NCBI RefSeq assembly: GCF_014268805.2
Contig: NZ_JABWRF020000004.1
Span: 1 to 64,000 of the forward strand
Length of the DNA: 64,000 nt
Source of the DNA: Pseudomonas farsensis
GTDB lineage: Bacteria; Pseudomonadota; Gammaproteobacteria; Pseudomonadales; Pseudomonadaceae
Reading direction: 5' to 3'
Made by a program: the position numbers and the translations under genes
Notes under the pieces: generated by a model
Database searches by the model: none
Told to the model about the DNA's origin: nothing
What the model saw: only the letters and a program-made list of their open reading frames with translations
Part shown: one piece after another, positions 43,388 to 52,244 of the stretch
Layout: every line of letters begins with the position of its first letter
Position numbering within the stretch: the first letter of the stretch is position 1

Positions 43388-44287
43388 ATGGACAAGCTGC
43401 TCGCGATCAAGGCGTTCATGGCCACGGTCGAAGCCCAAGGCTTTTCGGCGGCTGCGCGCCGGCAGGGTGTTGCGACCTCGTCGGTGACGCGCCTGGTCGA
43501 TGCGCTGGAGGCGCAGTTGGGCGCGACCTTGCTCAACCGCTCGACGCGCCAGGTCAGCCTGACCGAGGCGGGCGCCAGTTATTACCAGCGTGCGCGGGAC
43601 ATTCTCGAGGCCCTGGCCGAAGCCGACGCGCGGGTCGGCGACCGTGGCGAAGAGCCTGTCGGGGTGTTGCGGCTGTGCTTGCCGGTCGAGTTCGGCCGGC
43701 GAGTCATTGCGCCGCACCTGGGCGGGTTTCTGGCGCAGCACCCCGGCCTTGAACTGGACATCGACCTCAGCGACCGCTTCGACGACCTGCTCGATGGCCG
43801 CTATGACTTGACCATCCGCCTGGGCGAGCCGGCACCCAGCGATGAGCTGGTATGCCGGCCGCTCGGGCGCTTCGAGCGCTGGCTGGTGGCAAGCCCTGGC
43901 TACCTTGCGCAACGCCCAGCGCTTGAGCACCCCAGGCAACTGGCAGATTGCGCCTGCCTGCGCTTTCGTTACGGGCAGTCGGCCCGGCCTTGGCGCTTGC
44001 GCGGTGATGGCCAGGACGTGGAGCTGGATGTCAGCGGCCCGTTGCGCAGTGCCAATGCCGACCTGCTGCGCGAAGCGGCCATCGCCGGCACCGGCGTGGC
44101 CTTGCTGGCCGACTGGCTGGTACGCGAAGACGTTGCGGCAGGGCGCTTGCAGCGGCTGTTCAGCGATTGGGAAGTCAGCCCGGGGGCCGCCAGTGCGACG
44201 ATCAATGCGTTGTACCTGCCCAACCACCGGGGCTCGCGGCGGGTAATGGCGTTTGTGAAGTTCTGCGAGGCGCTGCTGAAGCGCTGA
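43388..44287 (+). CDS. LysR family regulator
   Basis: This 299-residue regulator has the helix-turn-helix AARRQGVATSSVTRLVDALE and a type-2 periplasmic-binding effector domain (LRLCLPVEFGRRVIAPHL, YDLTIRLGEPAPSDEL). Its pattern resembles the large AaeR/DmlR-like subgroup. ATG at 43388 follows an AGGAAGG-rich leader. It is 105 bp upstream of an MFS efflux gene on the same strand; that gene is its likely target. Confidence 0.9.
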   Translation: MDKLLAIKAFMATVEAQGFSAAARRQGVATSSVTRLVDALEAQLGATLLNRSTRQVSLTEAGASYYQRARDILEALAEADARVGDRGEEPVGVLRLCLPVEFGRRVIAPHLGGFLAQHPGLELDIDLSDRFDDLLDGRYDLTIRLGEPAPSDELVCRPLGRFERWLVASPGYLAQRPALEHPRQLADCACLRFRYGQSARPWRLRGDGQDVELDVSGPLRSANADLLREAAIAGTGVALLADWLVREDVAAGRLQRLFSDWEVSPGAASATINALYLPNHRGSRRVMAFVKFCEALLKR

Positions 44288-44392
44288 GCGTTGCGTACAG
44301 CGCAACGGCCTGTTGCGCTATGGCTGGATTCTGCGCAACGCCCGCTTGCGCGACCATGGCAGCACTTTCCCCGTCCACCGAGGCTAACTGTG

Positions 44393-45607
44393 ATGAATTC
44401 TTCAACCGCTGCCGCGCAGCCGTCGGCCCAGGGCCTGAGCCGCGCCCTGGTGACGCTGCTGGCGTTCTGTTGCGGCGCCATCGTCGCCAATATCTACTAC
44501 GCCCAGCCGATAGTCGGGCTGATCGCACCTGACCTGGGGCTGAGCCCCGAGCACGCCAGTTGGATCGTCTCGCTCACCCAGCTTGGCTATGCGCTGGGCT
44601 TGCTGCTGCTGGTGCCGCTGGCAGACCTGGTGGAGAACCGTCGGTTAATGATCGCCACGGCGGTGCTGGCGACCGTCAGCTTGCTACTGGCCGGCACCAG
44701 CGGTCATGGGCAGGGGCAACTGTTTCTCGGCTATGCGTTGCTGATCGGCTTCAGTTCGGTAGCGGTGCAAATGCTGATCCCGCTGGCGGCGCACCTGGCG
44801 CCTGAGCAGCAACGTGGCCGGGTGGTGGGCAATATCATGGGTGGGTTGCTGCTGGGCATCTTGCTGGCGCGGCCGCTGTCGAGCCTGGTGGCGGACCATT
44901 TTGGCTGGCGCGCGGTGTTTGTCGGGGCTGCGGGTGTGATGTTGGCGATCATCGTGTTGCTGGCTCTGACCCTGCCGCGCCGTGTGCCTGAACACAAAGC
45001 CAGCTATGCCGGGCTGATGGCGTCCTTGCTGGTGCTGCTGCGCCGTTACCCGGTGTTGCGCCAGCGTTCGCTGTACCAAGCGTTGATGTTCGCAGCCTTC
45101 AGCCTGTACTGGACCGCCGTGCCGCTGGCGCTTGCCGGTGAGCATGGGCTGTCGCAAAGCCAGATTGCGCTGTTTGCCTTGGTGGGGGCGGTGGGCGCAG
45201 TGGCAGCGCCGCTGGCAGGGCGCCTTGCCGATGCCGGCCACGCGCGGCGCGGCTCGTTGCTGGCGATGGCCCTGGCCCCTTTGGCCCTTCTGCTGGGGCT
45301 GAGCGCGCCGGGGGCTGGAGTGATCGGGCTGGCCCTGACCGGGGTGCTGCTGGATTTTGCCGTGCAGATGAACATGGTGATCGGGCAGCGTGAGGTCTAT
45401 GCCCTGGACCCTGCCAGCCGTGGGCGGCTTAATGCGCTGTACATGACCAGCATCTTCCTCGGTGGTGCGCTGGGCTCGGCGATGGCCAGCGCGGTGTACA
45501 GCCAGTTTGGCTGGAGCGGTGTGGCGATGCTGGGGGCAGGGCTGCCGGCGCTGGCGCTGGCGTTGTTTTTGCTGGTTTCGCTGCGCGGTGGGCGCACAGC
45601 CTGCTGA
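44393..45607 (+). CDS. MFS transporter (drug/arabinose efflux type)
   Basis: This 404-residue, 12-helix MFS protein begins with the NIYYAQP motif followed by LIAPDLGLSPEHASWIVSL, typical of the YgaY/AraJ-like efflux subgroup. The loop 2-3 motif is LADLVENRRLM. It is downstream of a LysR gene with a short gap, a common regulator-pump pair. It probably exports a toxic or waste organic compound. Confidence 0.88.
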   Translation: MNSSTAAAQPSAQGLSRALVTLLAFCCGAIVANIYYAQPIVGLIAPDLGLSPEHASWIVSLTQLGYALGLLLLVPLADLVENRRLMIATAVLATVSLLLAGTSGHGQGQLFLGYALLIGFSSVAVQMLIPLAAHLAPEQQRGRVVGNIMGGLLLGILLARPLSSLVADHFGWRAVFVGAAGVMLAIIVLLALTLPRRVPEHKASYAGLMASLLVLLRRYPVLRQRSLYQALMFAAFSLYWTAVPLALAGEHGLSQSQIALFALVGAVGAVAAPLAGRLADAGHARRGSLLAMALAPLALLLGLSAPGAGVIGLALTGVLLDFAVQMNMVIGQREVYALDPASRGRLNALYMTSIFLGGALGSAMASAVYSQFGWSGVAMLGAGLPALALALFLLVSLRGGRTAC

Positions 45608-45650
45608 TTTACATCAGAAGTGGGGGATTCCGTGGTTTTGTACGACCCTG

Positions 45651-45956
45651 CACCGGCCTCATCGCAGGCTGGCGCCAGCTCTCACAGAATGTGGCTTGTC
45701 GCTATATCGGTGCCGTTTACGCGGTCAGTGTAGGAGCGGCCTTGTGTCGCGAAAGGGCTGCGAAGCAGCCCCAGGATCTGAGCAACCACCAGAATCGCTG
45801 GGGCTGCTTCGCAGCCCTTTCGCGACACAAGGCCGCTCCTACACAATCAAAAGCGACTTGCCCGAAACCATAGAATCTCCCACAGGAATTGAGTCAAGTG
45901 CCAATATCGCAGCTGACCCGGTCCCCTGTGGGAGCTGGCGCCAGCCTGCGATGAGG
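45651..45956. repeat. Nested REP cluster
   Basis: A perfect 46-base inverted repeat (45728-45773 and 45799-45844, TAGGAGCGGCCTTGTGTCGCG class) is enclosed by a second inverted pair of the GGAGCTGGCGCCAGCC class (about 45651-45686 and 45927-45956). The whole 376-bp gap between the convergent MFS and CAP-protein genes is filled by this composite element. Confidence 0.92.
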
Positions 45957-45983
45957 GCGGAACAGGCCTGCACAGTTATCTGC

Positions 45984-46841
45984 CTATTGCGCGGTGCCGA
46001 ACAAGCCGGTCCAGTAGATCCCGGCATCGCTTTTCGGGTCCACGGCGTAGGCGGCACCCAGTTCGCGGTAGTCGGGGTTCATCAACGTGGCGCAGTGCCC
46101 AGGGCTGGCCAGCCAACCATCGACCACCTTGCGCGCGCTGTCGCGGCCCGCTGCGATGTTTTCGCCGATCTGCCGGTACTGGTAGCCGGCAAGCTCGGCG
46201 CGGTCGCCTGGGGTGCGGCCGTCGCGGTCCAGATGGTCGAAGAAGTTCTGGTTGGCCATGTTGCGGGTGTGGTTGGCGGCAACACCGGCCAGCGTGGTGT
46301 TCCAGGCAAGCGCCGGGGCGGCCGGGAAGGGTTGCCCACCGCACTGGCGCGGTACGTTACGTGCGGCGTTCACCTCTTGCAGCAGCTTCTGGCCTTCGGC
46401 CTGCCAGTCGCCCAGGCGCCCACTGAGCAGCGGCCGGGCGAGCACGATACGCCAGTCGCGGCCCTCTTGGCTGACGCCGATATCGACAAACTGCGGGTCG
46501 AGCACCACCTGGCAAAAACTCTCTTCGATGGCTTTCATGGCGGACTTGGCATCACGCGGCCCGGACAGGCTGATGGCCTGGACGTTGACCATGGGGTAGG
46601 CCGCCCGGCTCATCGCTTGTTGCAGGTCGCGGGTGCCCTCTGGCGACAGCGCCAGGCGGTTATCGCTGTTCAGCGGAGGCAGCTCCAGCGACGCTTCGCC
46701 CGCACAGCCCTGTGCCTGGCTGCGGTAGCTGTTGATCGTATCGATCAGTTGCGTCTCTTCGCCGGTCATGGCCTGGGCAGCGGCCGAGGCGAGCAGGCCC
46801 AGCGACACACCTAAGAGGCAGGCAACGGATGGGACGCGCAT
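45984..46841 (-). CDS. CAP (SCP/PR1) domain exported protein
   Basis: This 285-residue secreted or periplasmic protein has a signal peptide (residues 1-24) and an N-terminal region of unknown fold with cysteines. A C-terminal CAP domain from about 160 follows: LLQEVNAARNVPRQCGG, HTRNMANQNFFDH, GENIAAG, HCATLMNPDYRELGAAY and YWTGLFGT. CAP domains bind lipids or peptides; bacterial roles are poorly known. The ATG at 46841 has a GGGAGA ribosome site; longer ORF parts are not protein-like. Confidence 0.88.
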   Translation of the reverse strand: MRVPSVACLLGVSLGLLASAAAQAMTGEETQLIDTINSYRSQAQGCAGEASLELPPLNSDNRLALSPEGTRDLQQAMSRAAYPMVNVQAISLSGPRDAKSAMKAIEESFCQVVLDPQFVDIGVSQEGRDWRIVLARPLLSGRLGDWQAEGQKLLQEVNAARNVPRQCGGQPFPAAPALAWNTTLAGVAANHTRNMANQNFFDHLDRDGRTPGDRAELAGYQYRQIGENIAAGRDSARKVVDGWLASPGHCATLMNPDYRELGAAYAVDPKSDAGIYWTGLFGTAQ

Positions 46842-47144
46842 GTGAATCTCCCTGTAACTGGCAGCGTCGGGTTGTGCGCTGCCCATCCTACACAAGCACC
46901 GAGCGTTTGGCCCGGCGTTGTGCAGTCCCCATGAAGAACCGTCGTACGGAAGGTTCACGGCAAAAGAGGGGGTAGACCAGGGTGGATCGAAAAAGTGCGA
47001 TGGACCGTGATCAATTGGCCCCATCGTTTGAACATTCCACCAGGTCGGGCGGTGTTGCGCACCGCTGTCTCAAACAGTCGACCGTTGGGGCTGCAGGCTG
47101 TTCCGTTGCGCTTGCGCGGGGTTGGCACTAAAGCCGGCAAGACA
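46842..47144. other. Intergenic stretch without recognised gene
   Basis: This 303-bp region between the SleB-type and CAP-protein genes carries the promoter of the latter. I see no REP, strong hairpin or credible small gene in it; a 61-codon reading frame at 46955-47140 has no ribosome site and no recognisable protein character. Confidence 0.5.
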
Positions 47145-47756
47145 TCAACGTGCCAAGGCCGGGTTGGGCTTGTAGAACAGAAAGTGCGTGGTCTGCGCCG
47201 TGCGCCGGTAGGCCTTGATCCAATCGGGCTTTACGCTGCGGTCATGGAAGTACAGCGCGCCGCCGGTAGGGTCCTTGAGCTGCTGGTTCAGCGCCTTGCG
47301 CGCGATCTCCTTGGCTACCGTGTAGCGGTCGGTCTCTTCGACCTGGTCTGGGCGGCCATCGCACCACCAGGAAAACTGGCAGCTCTTGCTCTCGACACCC
47401 TGCTTGACCACACCGCAGATGCTGTCCGGGAACCCCTCATGCCCTAGCCGGTTGAGCACCACACTGGCTACCGCACTCATATCGCGCTCATCGGCACCTT
47501 TGGCCTCCCAATAGATGGTCCGCGCCAGGCAGGTAATGCTGTCGTCCATCGGCGCCTGCCCAACCGGGTCAACTGCCTGAACCTCTGTCGGCGTCAGGGT
47601 TTCCTGTTTTTTTGGCGGCGGTGCGTCCTGCACCACTTTCTCCTCCAGCACCTGTGCCTTGTCTTCGGCAACGGCGGCCTTTTGGCTGTCAGCCGCCGCG
47701 ATAGAGCCTGCAAACAGGGCCAGGGCAACGCCAGACAGTAGCAGAGAGAGACGCAT
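47145..47756 (-). CDS. Cell wall hydrolase, SleB type
   Basis: This 203-residue exported protein has a signal peptide (residues 1-21), a low-complexity linker rich in Val, Lys and Pro (about 25-65), and a Hydrolase_2/SleB domain with CLARTIYWEAKGADERDM, the Cys pair and FSWWCDGR, and ALYFHDRSVKPDW. The family includes lytic transglycosylases that cut peptidoglycan; the glutamate in YWEAKGA is the likely catalytic residue. It lies alone between an intergenic region and the AEC gene. Confidence 0.88.
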   Translation of the reverse strand: MRLSLLLSGVALALFAGSIAAADSQKAAVAEDKAQVLEEKVVQDAPPPKKQETLTPTEVQAVDPVGQAPMDDSITCLARTIYWEAKGADERDMSAVASVVLNRLGHEGFPDSICGVVKQGVESKSCQFSWWCDGRPDQVEETDRYTVAKEIARKALNQQLKDPTGGALYFHDRSVKPDWIKAYRRTAQTTHFLFYKPNPALAR

Positions 47757-47804
47757 GATCAGGTATCCGCAAGGTTGGGTGCGTGTGAGTTTAGCCGCCT
47801 CGCT

Positions 47805-48722
47805 TCAATTGAGCGTCAACGTCAGCATTAAAGGCAACGTCGCCGCCGCCAGCACCGTTTGCATCGCGATGATGGTTGCCATCAATGGTGCATTGCCGCC
47901 CATCTGCCGCGCCATGACATAGGACGACGAGGCGGTCGGCAGCGCCTGGTACAGCACCGCCACCACTGCGGCCTGGCCGCTGAGCCCAAGCATACGGCAC
48001 AAGCCCCAGGTGGCCAGGGGCATCACCAGAAACTTGAACAGCGAAGCGGCCAGCATGGGCTTGACCTGTTGCCCAAACCGCGCGCCGCCCAGCGCTGCAC
48101 CGACACACAGCAGACCCATGGGCAGTGCCGCCTTGCCCAGCGCACCGACCGTGGGCTCCAGCCCTGCCGGCAGGCCTAAGCCTGTGACCCGCAACAACAT
48201 GCCCAGGCCGCAGCCGATGATCAGCGGGTTGGCGAAGATCGCCCGCACAATTGTGCCTGGCGAGCTATGGCGGGCGCTGAAGCGGGCGAACACCAGTACG
48301 CACAGCAGGTTCACCAGCGGCACGATGGCCGCGTTGGCCACCGCCGCCAGGGCGATCCCGGCGCTGCCGTAGAGGCCAAAGGCAAGGGTGGCGCCGATGT
48401 AGTTGTTGAAGCGAATGCCGCCTTGGAACACTGAGGTAAAGTCGGCGCCGTCGTGGTTGGCAGCGCCCTGGTACAGCACCAGCAGCACTGCGCCGAGCAG
48501 CGTCGAGAGCACCAGCACGCCGACCATGCCGAATATCGGTACACCTTCAAGGTTGGCGGTGGCCATGCCGTGCACGAACAGCGATGGCAGCAGCACGTAG
48601 TAGCTCAGCCGCTCGGCGCCTGGCCAGAAGGTCTCGGCCAGAAAACCGCGCAGCCGCAGCCAGGTGCCTAAGGCGATAAGGAGAATGATCGGGACGAGGG
48701 TGGTTAGCAGCAGGTCAAGCAT
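47805..48722 (-). CDS. AEC family transporter
   Basis: This 305-residue membrane protein with ten hydrophobic segments belongs to the auxin-efflux-carrier/malonate transporter family. Visible are the repeat start LTTLVPIILLIALGTWLRLRGFL, FNNYIGATLAFGLYG, and the C-terminal ALPTASSSYVMARQMGG. Bacterial members transport dicarboxylates such as malonate or malate. ATG at 48722 lies downstream of two inverted repeats and a LysR gene, its probable regulator. Confidence 0.88.
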   Translation of the reverse strand: MLDLLLTTLVPIILLIALGTWLRLRGFLAETFWPGAERLSYYVLLPSLFVHGMATANLEGVPIFGMVGVLVLSTLLGAVLLVLYQGAANHDGADFTSVFQGGIRFNNYIGATLAFGLYGSAGIALAAVANAAIVPLVNLLCVLVFARFSARHSSPGTIVRAIFANPLIIGCGLGMLLRVTGLGLPAGLEPTVGALGKAALPMGLLCVGAALGGARFGQQVKPMLAASLFKFLVMPLATWGLCRMLGLSGQAAVVAVLYQALPTASSSYVMARQMGGNAPLMATIIAMQTVLAAATLPLMLTLTLN

Positions 48723-48772
48723 GGGCGACGGTCCGTGGTCGGGTACCGGCACAGGGTAGCGTAGGGGAATGA

Positions 48773-48819
48773 GCAGAAAAAACGCTGTTTTCTGCATTTA
48801 CCGTTGAGAAAAAATCAAC
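48773..48819 (-). promoter_or_regulatory. Two inverted repeats in LysR-AEC gap
   Basis: GCAGAAAA (48773-48780) and TTTTCTGC (48788-48795) form one inverted repeat; GTTGA (48803-48807) and TCAAC (48815-48819) another. They lie 50-100 bp before the AEC start in the right place for LysR binding. The second could also be part of the LysR terminator. Confidence 0.45.
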
Positions 48820-48854
48820 CCTCGCAGAGTCGTTCACAAGCGGCCAGGCCGCGC

Positions 48855-49718
48855 CTACGCCCCGAGCGCGGTTCTCAGCACCGCGCTCAAATGCCGGCGC
48901 TGGCTCTTTTCGTGCTCCAGCAATACCACCCGGCGGGTCAGCTGCGGTTCGCCGAAGGGCAGGATGGTCGCCGCCGGAAGCCGCTGCAGGTCATCATCAC
49001 TGACCGGGATCACCGCCACGCCCAGGCCCATCGCGGCCATGTGTGCCAGCGCCTCCTGGCTGTCCAGCTCCATCTGCTCGCTGACCTGCAAGCGCTGACG
49101 GCGCAGCTCCTGCTCGATCTGCCGGCCAGCCCAGGCGCGCTTGTCAAAACGCAGGAACGGCAGGTTGGCCAGTAGCTCCGGCAGGCTTTGGCCGGCATGC
49201 TCGGAGCTGGCGATGGCCCAGAATCGATCCTCGAACAAGGCGGTGTACTGCAAGCTCTGCGGGTAGGGGCTTACCGGTTCGGTGGTAATCGCCGCGTCCA
49301 GCTCGCCGTCTTCGACGCGCCTGGCAAGCTCGGCAGACATACCCGACACCACGCTTACGTGCAGCAGCGGATGGTGCGCCTTGATCCATACCAGCGCCTT
49401 GGGCAGGCGCCGCGCCAGGACGGTGTGAATCGCGCCGATACGCAGCCGCCCGCGCAGGCTCGGGCCGCTGGCAAGGGTGTCGGCCAGCTCGTCGTAGGCG
49501 GCCAGGATGCTCTCGGCGCGAGCCACTGCCAGTTGCCCGGCTTCGGTCAGCACCACTTGGCGCCGGCTACGGTCGAACAGCGCGACCTGCAGTTCGTCCT
49601 CCAGCGCCTTGATGTGCAGGCTGACCGCTGAGGGCGTGAGGCTGAGCAAGTCGGCGGCACGGGCGAAGGTGCCGTGGCGGGCAATGGTGACCAGGGTGCG
49701 CAAGGCTTTGAGGGACAC
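48855..49718 (-). CDS. LysR family regulator
   Basis: This 287-residue regulator has the HTH region LVTIARHGTFARAADLLSLTPSAVS (given in part: ARHGTFARAADLL) and a substrate domain with LRGRLRIGAIHTVLARRLP, ELDAAITTEP and GLGVAVIPVS. It is co-directional with the AEC transporter gene 132 bp downstream; regulation of this transporter is likely. Confidence 0.9.
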   Translation of the reverse strand: MSLKALRTLVTIARHGTFARAADLLSLTPSAVSLHIKALEDELQVALFDRSRRQVVLTEAGQLAVARAESILAAYDELADTLASGPSLRGRLRIGAIHTVLARRLPKALVWIKAHHPLLHVSVVSGMSAELARRVEDGELDAAITTEPVSPYPQSLQYTALFEDRFWAIASSEHAGQSLPELLANLPFLRFDKRAWAGRQIEQELRRQRLQVSEQMELDSQEALAHMAAMGLGVAVIPVSDDDLQRLPAATILPFGEPQLTRRVVLLEHEKSQRRHLSAVLRTALGA

Positions 49719-49839
49719 GGGCAGCGGCTCCGCAATGAGCTGTTCGCAACATTGTCCGGGGCCTCTGCCGGGCTGGCAAGCAGAGGGGCAGGGAAGTGCT
49801 GCCCCGCCTGAGCGGGCGCAGCACGCGCCGGGCGTTGGA

Positions 49840-51987
49840 TCAGACGCGGAATTGATCCATCAGCCCCTGCTGCTGGTTGGCCAGGCTGTTGAGCGACTGG
49901 CTGACCCGCGCCGACTCGTTGGCCTGGCCAGACAGCGACTCGGTGACATCGCGGATGGTGGCGACGTTGTGGTTGATCTCCTCGGCCACCGCGCTTTGCT
50001 CCTCGGCAGCGCTGGCAATCTGCAGGTTCATGTCGGTGATCACCGTCACGGCCTGGCCGATGCGCTGCAAGGCGGTGACCGCCTGGCCAACCTGCTCGAC
50101 ACCGCCCTGGGCCTGGCGGTGGCTGCTGTCCATGGCACCTACCACTTCCTGGGTGCCCGCTTGCAGGGCTTCGATGACCTGGCGGGTTTCCTCCACCGAC
50201 TCCTGGGTGCGACGGGCCAGGTTGCGGACTTCGTCGGCGACCACGGCAAAGCCGCGCCCGGCTTCACCGGCGCGGGCGGCTTCGATGGCTGCGTTGAGGG
50301 CCAGCAGGTTGGTCTGTTCGGCAATCGAGCGGATCACCTCAAGCACTGAACCGATCTTCTCGCTGTTGAGTGCCAGCCCTTCGACCTGGCCCATGGCGGT
50401 GCTCATGTCGGCAGCCAGCGCGCCAATGCGCGTGGTGGTGTGGTCGATGACCGCCAGGCCCTCGCGGGTGGCCAGGTCGGCTTCGCGCGCGGCCTGGGCT
50501 GCCTGGGCGGCGCTGCGCGCGACATCCTGGGCGGTGGCGCTCATTTCGTGGGAGGCAGTGGCCACCTGGTCGACCTGGCGGTACTGCTGCTCCATGCCGG
50601 CGCTGGTTTCAGCGGCAATAGCGGCGGACTGGTCGGCGGTACTGCGCGCCGCCTGCACCGAACGTTTCACGTCGGCGATGATCGGCTGCAGCTTGTCGAG
50701 GAAACGGTTGAACCAGCCAGCCAGCTCGCCCAGTTCGTCGTGTTTGTCGTATTGCAGGCGGCGGGTCAGGTCGCCTTCGCCGCTGGCGATGTCCTTGAGC
50801 ATGGCGGCAACGCCGAGAATCGGCCGGGTTACCGTGCGCGCCATCAGCCACACCAGTAACAGGCCGAGAATCGCCGCGCCAAGGCCCAGCCCCAGTTCCA
50901 GCAGGGTGCCGCTGGTATTGAGCGCATCCAGCTCCTGCTTGAGCGCGTCAGCGGGGCCCGTGAGCACGCTGTCCGGCACCTGCAGTAAAACGCCCCACGG
51001 TTTGGCGCCTGGGATCGGCTCAAAGGCCGCCAGCACTTTCAACTGTTGCTGATGGTGCAGCACCTGCAGCTTGCCGTCAGCCAGCTTGCGCACCAGTTCA
51101 GCGCCTTGGGCGCTGTCGACCTGGTCGAGGCGCTGGGCCAGTTTGTCGGCGTCGGCGCTGTAGCCTGCCAGCAACCCGACTGGGCTGAGAATGCCGACGG
51201 TGGTGCGGCCTTGGTACAGGCTGCGGCTGGCCGATTCGCTCAGGGCTTGCAGGCTGTTGAGGTTGATGTCGATGGACAGCGTGGCGATTACCTTGCCGTC
51301 GCTCTTGAGCGGGAAGACGATGCTGGTCATCAGCACGCGCTGCCCGTCGATGTCATAGAAGTAGGGCTCTACCACGCATACCTGCCCGGTGCTGCGCGGG
51401 CATACCCACCACGTGTTGGCTGGCTGGCCGCTGGGGCCGACCTCGGTATTGGCCATGTCCAGTTCAGGCAAGGCCATCGAGGTCAGTTGGCCGGCACGCG
51501 GTTGTGACCAGTACAACGCGAAGCGGCCGGTTTCGTTGCTGCCAAGCGCCGCCTGCCCGGCGAACAGCGTGTCCTTGCCATCCAGCGCACCGGGCTCGAA
51601 CACCAGCGACAGCCCGAGCAGGTCGGGGTTGGCCTGCAGGGCGGCGCGCACCTGCGCGGTCATGTCCTGGCGCAGATCGTAGGCGTCGAGAAAGCGCTTT
51701 TCTGCCTGCTCGCGCAGGAACAGCACTTGGCGGGCGAAGCCTGCACCGTACTGATAGGCGTCCATGAACTGGCGACGGATATTCAGTGCCTGCACCTCGC
51801 CCTGGGCTTCGATACGCGCCTGGGCCGATTCACCCAGCATCTTGGTGCTGCTGGCCTTGACCAGGTCGGAGCTGTGGTCCATGCGGTACAGCGACAGGCC
51901 GACCAGCAAGGTGACGATGCTGGCCAGGCACAGCCCGGCCAGCAGGGTGATTTTCCATTGAATCGAGAGTTGTCGCAGCGCAGGCAT
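49840..51987 (-). CDS. Methyl-accepting chemotaxis protein with dCACHE-type sensor
   Basis: This 715-residue chemoreceptor has a first membrane helix (about 12-34), a large periplasmic sensor of about 310 residues (double-CACHE-like: ARQVLFLREQAEKRFLDAY, LGLSLVFEPGALDG, FYDIDGQRVLMTSIVFPL), a second helix (about 347-370), a HAMP domain (RTVTRPILGVAAMLKDIASGEG), and a signalling hairpin with tip EQTNLLALNAAIEAARAG. No CheR-binding pentapeptide is at the end. The ligand is unknown; the perfect palindrome in the promoter resembles BetI sites and hints at quaternary amines. Confidence 0.93.
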   Translation of the reverse strand: MPALRQLSIQWKITLLAGLCLASIVTLLVGLSLYRMDHSSDLVKASSTKMLGESAQARIEAQGEVQALNIRRQFMDAYQYGAGFARQVLFLREQAEKRFLDAYDLRQDMTAQVRAALQANPDLLGLSLVFEPGALDGKDTLFAGQAALGSNETGRFALYWSQPRAGQLTSMALPELDMANTEVGPSGQPANTWWVCPRSTGQVCVVEPYFYDIDGQRVLMTSIVFPLKSDGKVIATLSIDINLNSLQALSESASRSLYQGRTTVGILSPVGLLAGYSADADKLAQRLDQVDSAQGAELVRKLADGKLQVLHHQQQLKVLAAFEPIPGAKPWGVLLQVPDSVLTGPADALKQELDALNTSGTLLELGLGLGAAILGLLLVWLMARTVTRPILGVAAMLKDIASGEGDLTRRLQYDKHDELGELAGWFNRFLDKLQPIIADVKRSVQAARSTADQSAAIAAETSAGMEQQYRQVDQVATASHEMSATAQDVARSAAQAAQAAREADLATREGLAVIDHTTTRIGALAADMSTAMGQVEGLALNSEKIGSVLEVIRSIAEQTNLLALNAAIEAARAGEAGRGFAVVADEVRNLARRTQESVEETRQVIEALQAGTQEVVGAMDSSHRQAQGGVEQVGQAVTALQRIGQAVTVITDMNLQIASAAEEQSAVAEEINHNVATIRDVTESLSGQANESARVSQSLNSLANQQQGLMDQFRV

Positions 51988-52051
51988 GGGGGCAAATCCC
52001 TTCTGATAATTTTTAATGCTGCCGATTGTATCGGCGATGCTCGGTTTTTCT

Positions 52052-52069
52052 TGATTGAACGTTCAATCA
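52052..52069. promoter_or_regulatory. Perfect 18-bp palindrome, BetI-like operator
   Basis: TGATTGAACGTTCAATCA is its own reverse complement. It lies 65 bp from the chemoreceptor start and 175 bp before the antiporter start. Its core ATTGAACGTTCAAT matches what I recall for BetI (TetR family, choline-responsive) sites in Pseudomonas. No betI gene is in the window, so the regulator would act in trans. Confidence 0.7.
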
Positions 52070-52244
52070 GTTCTCTGCGACTTTGGTCTCGTCCTACAAC
52101 AAAGCGCGACGGATACGGCTTTGACATCTGTTATTTCGTGCTTCAGAGTGTGCGCCCTTCATAACAAGATCCCCCTGTCCCGGCCGCTGCCTGTGTGCAG
52201 CCTGGCGCCGGACGCTTTTCTTTTGTCTGTCGAACGAGGTTTTC

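Noticed and set aside
45651..45956. Possible CRISPR-like array from repeated elements
   Set aside because: The copies are inverted, of two different classes and without regular spacers; they are REP elements.
46955..47140. 61-codon gene upstream of the CAP-domain gene
   Set aside because: No ribosome site, no recognised family and codon use unlike the neighbours; the stretch is left as intergenic.
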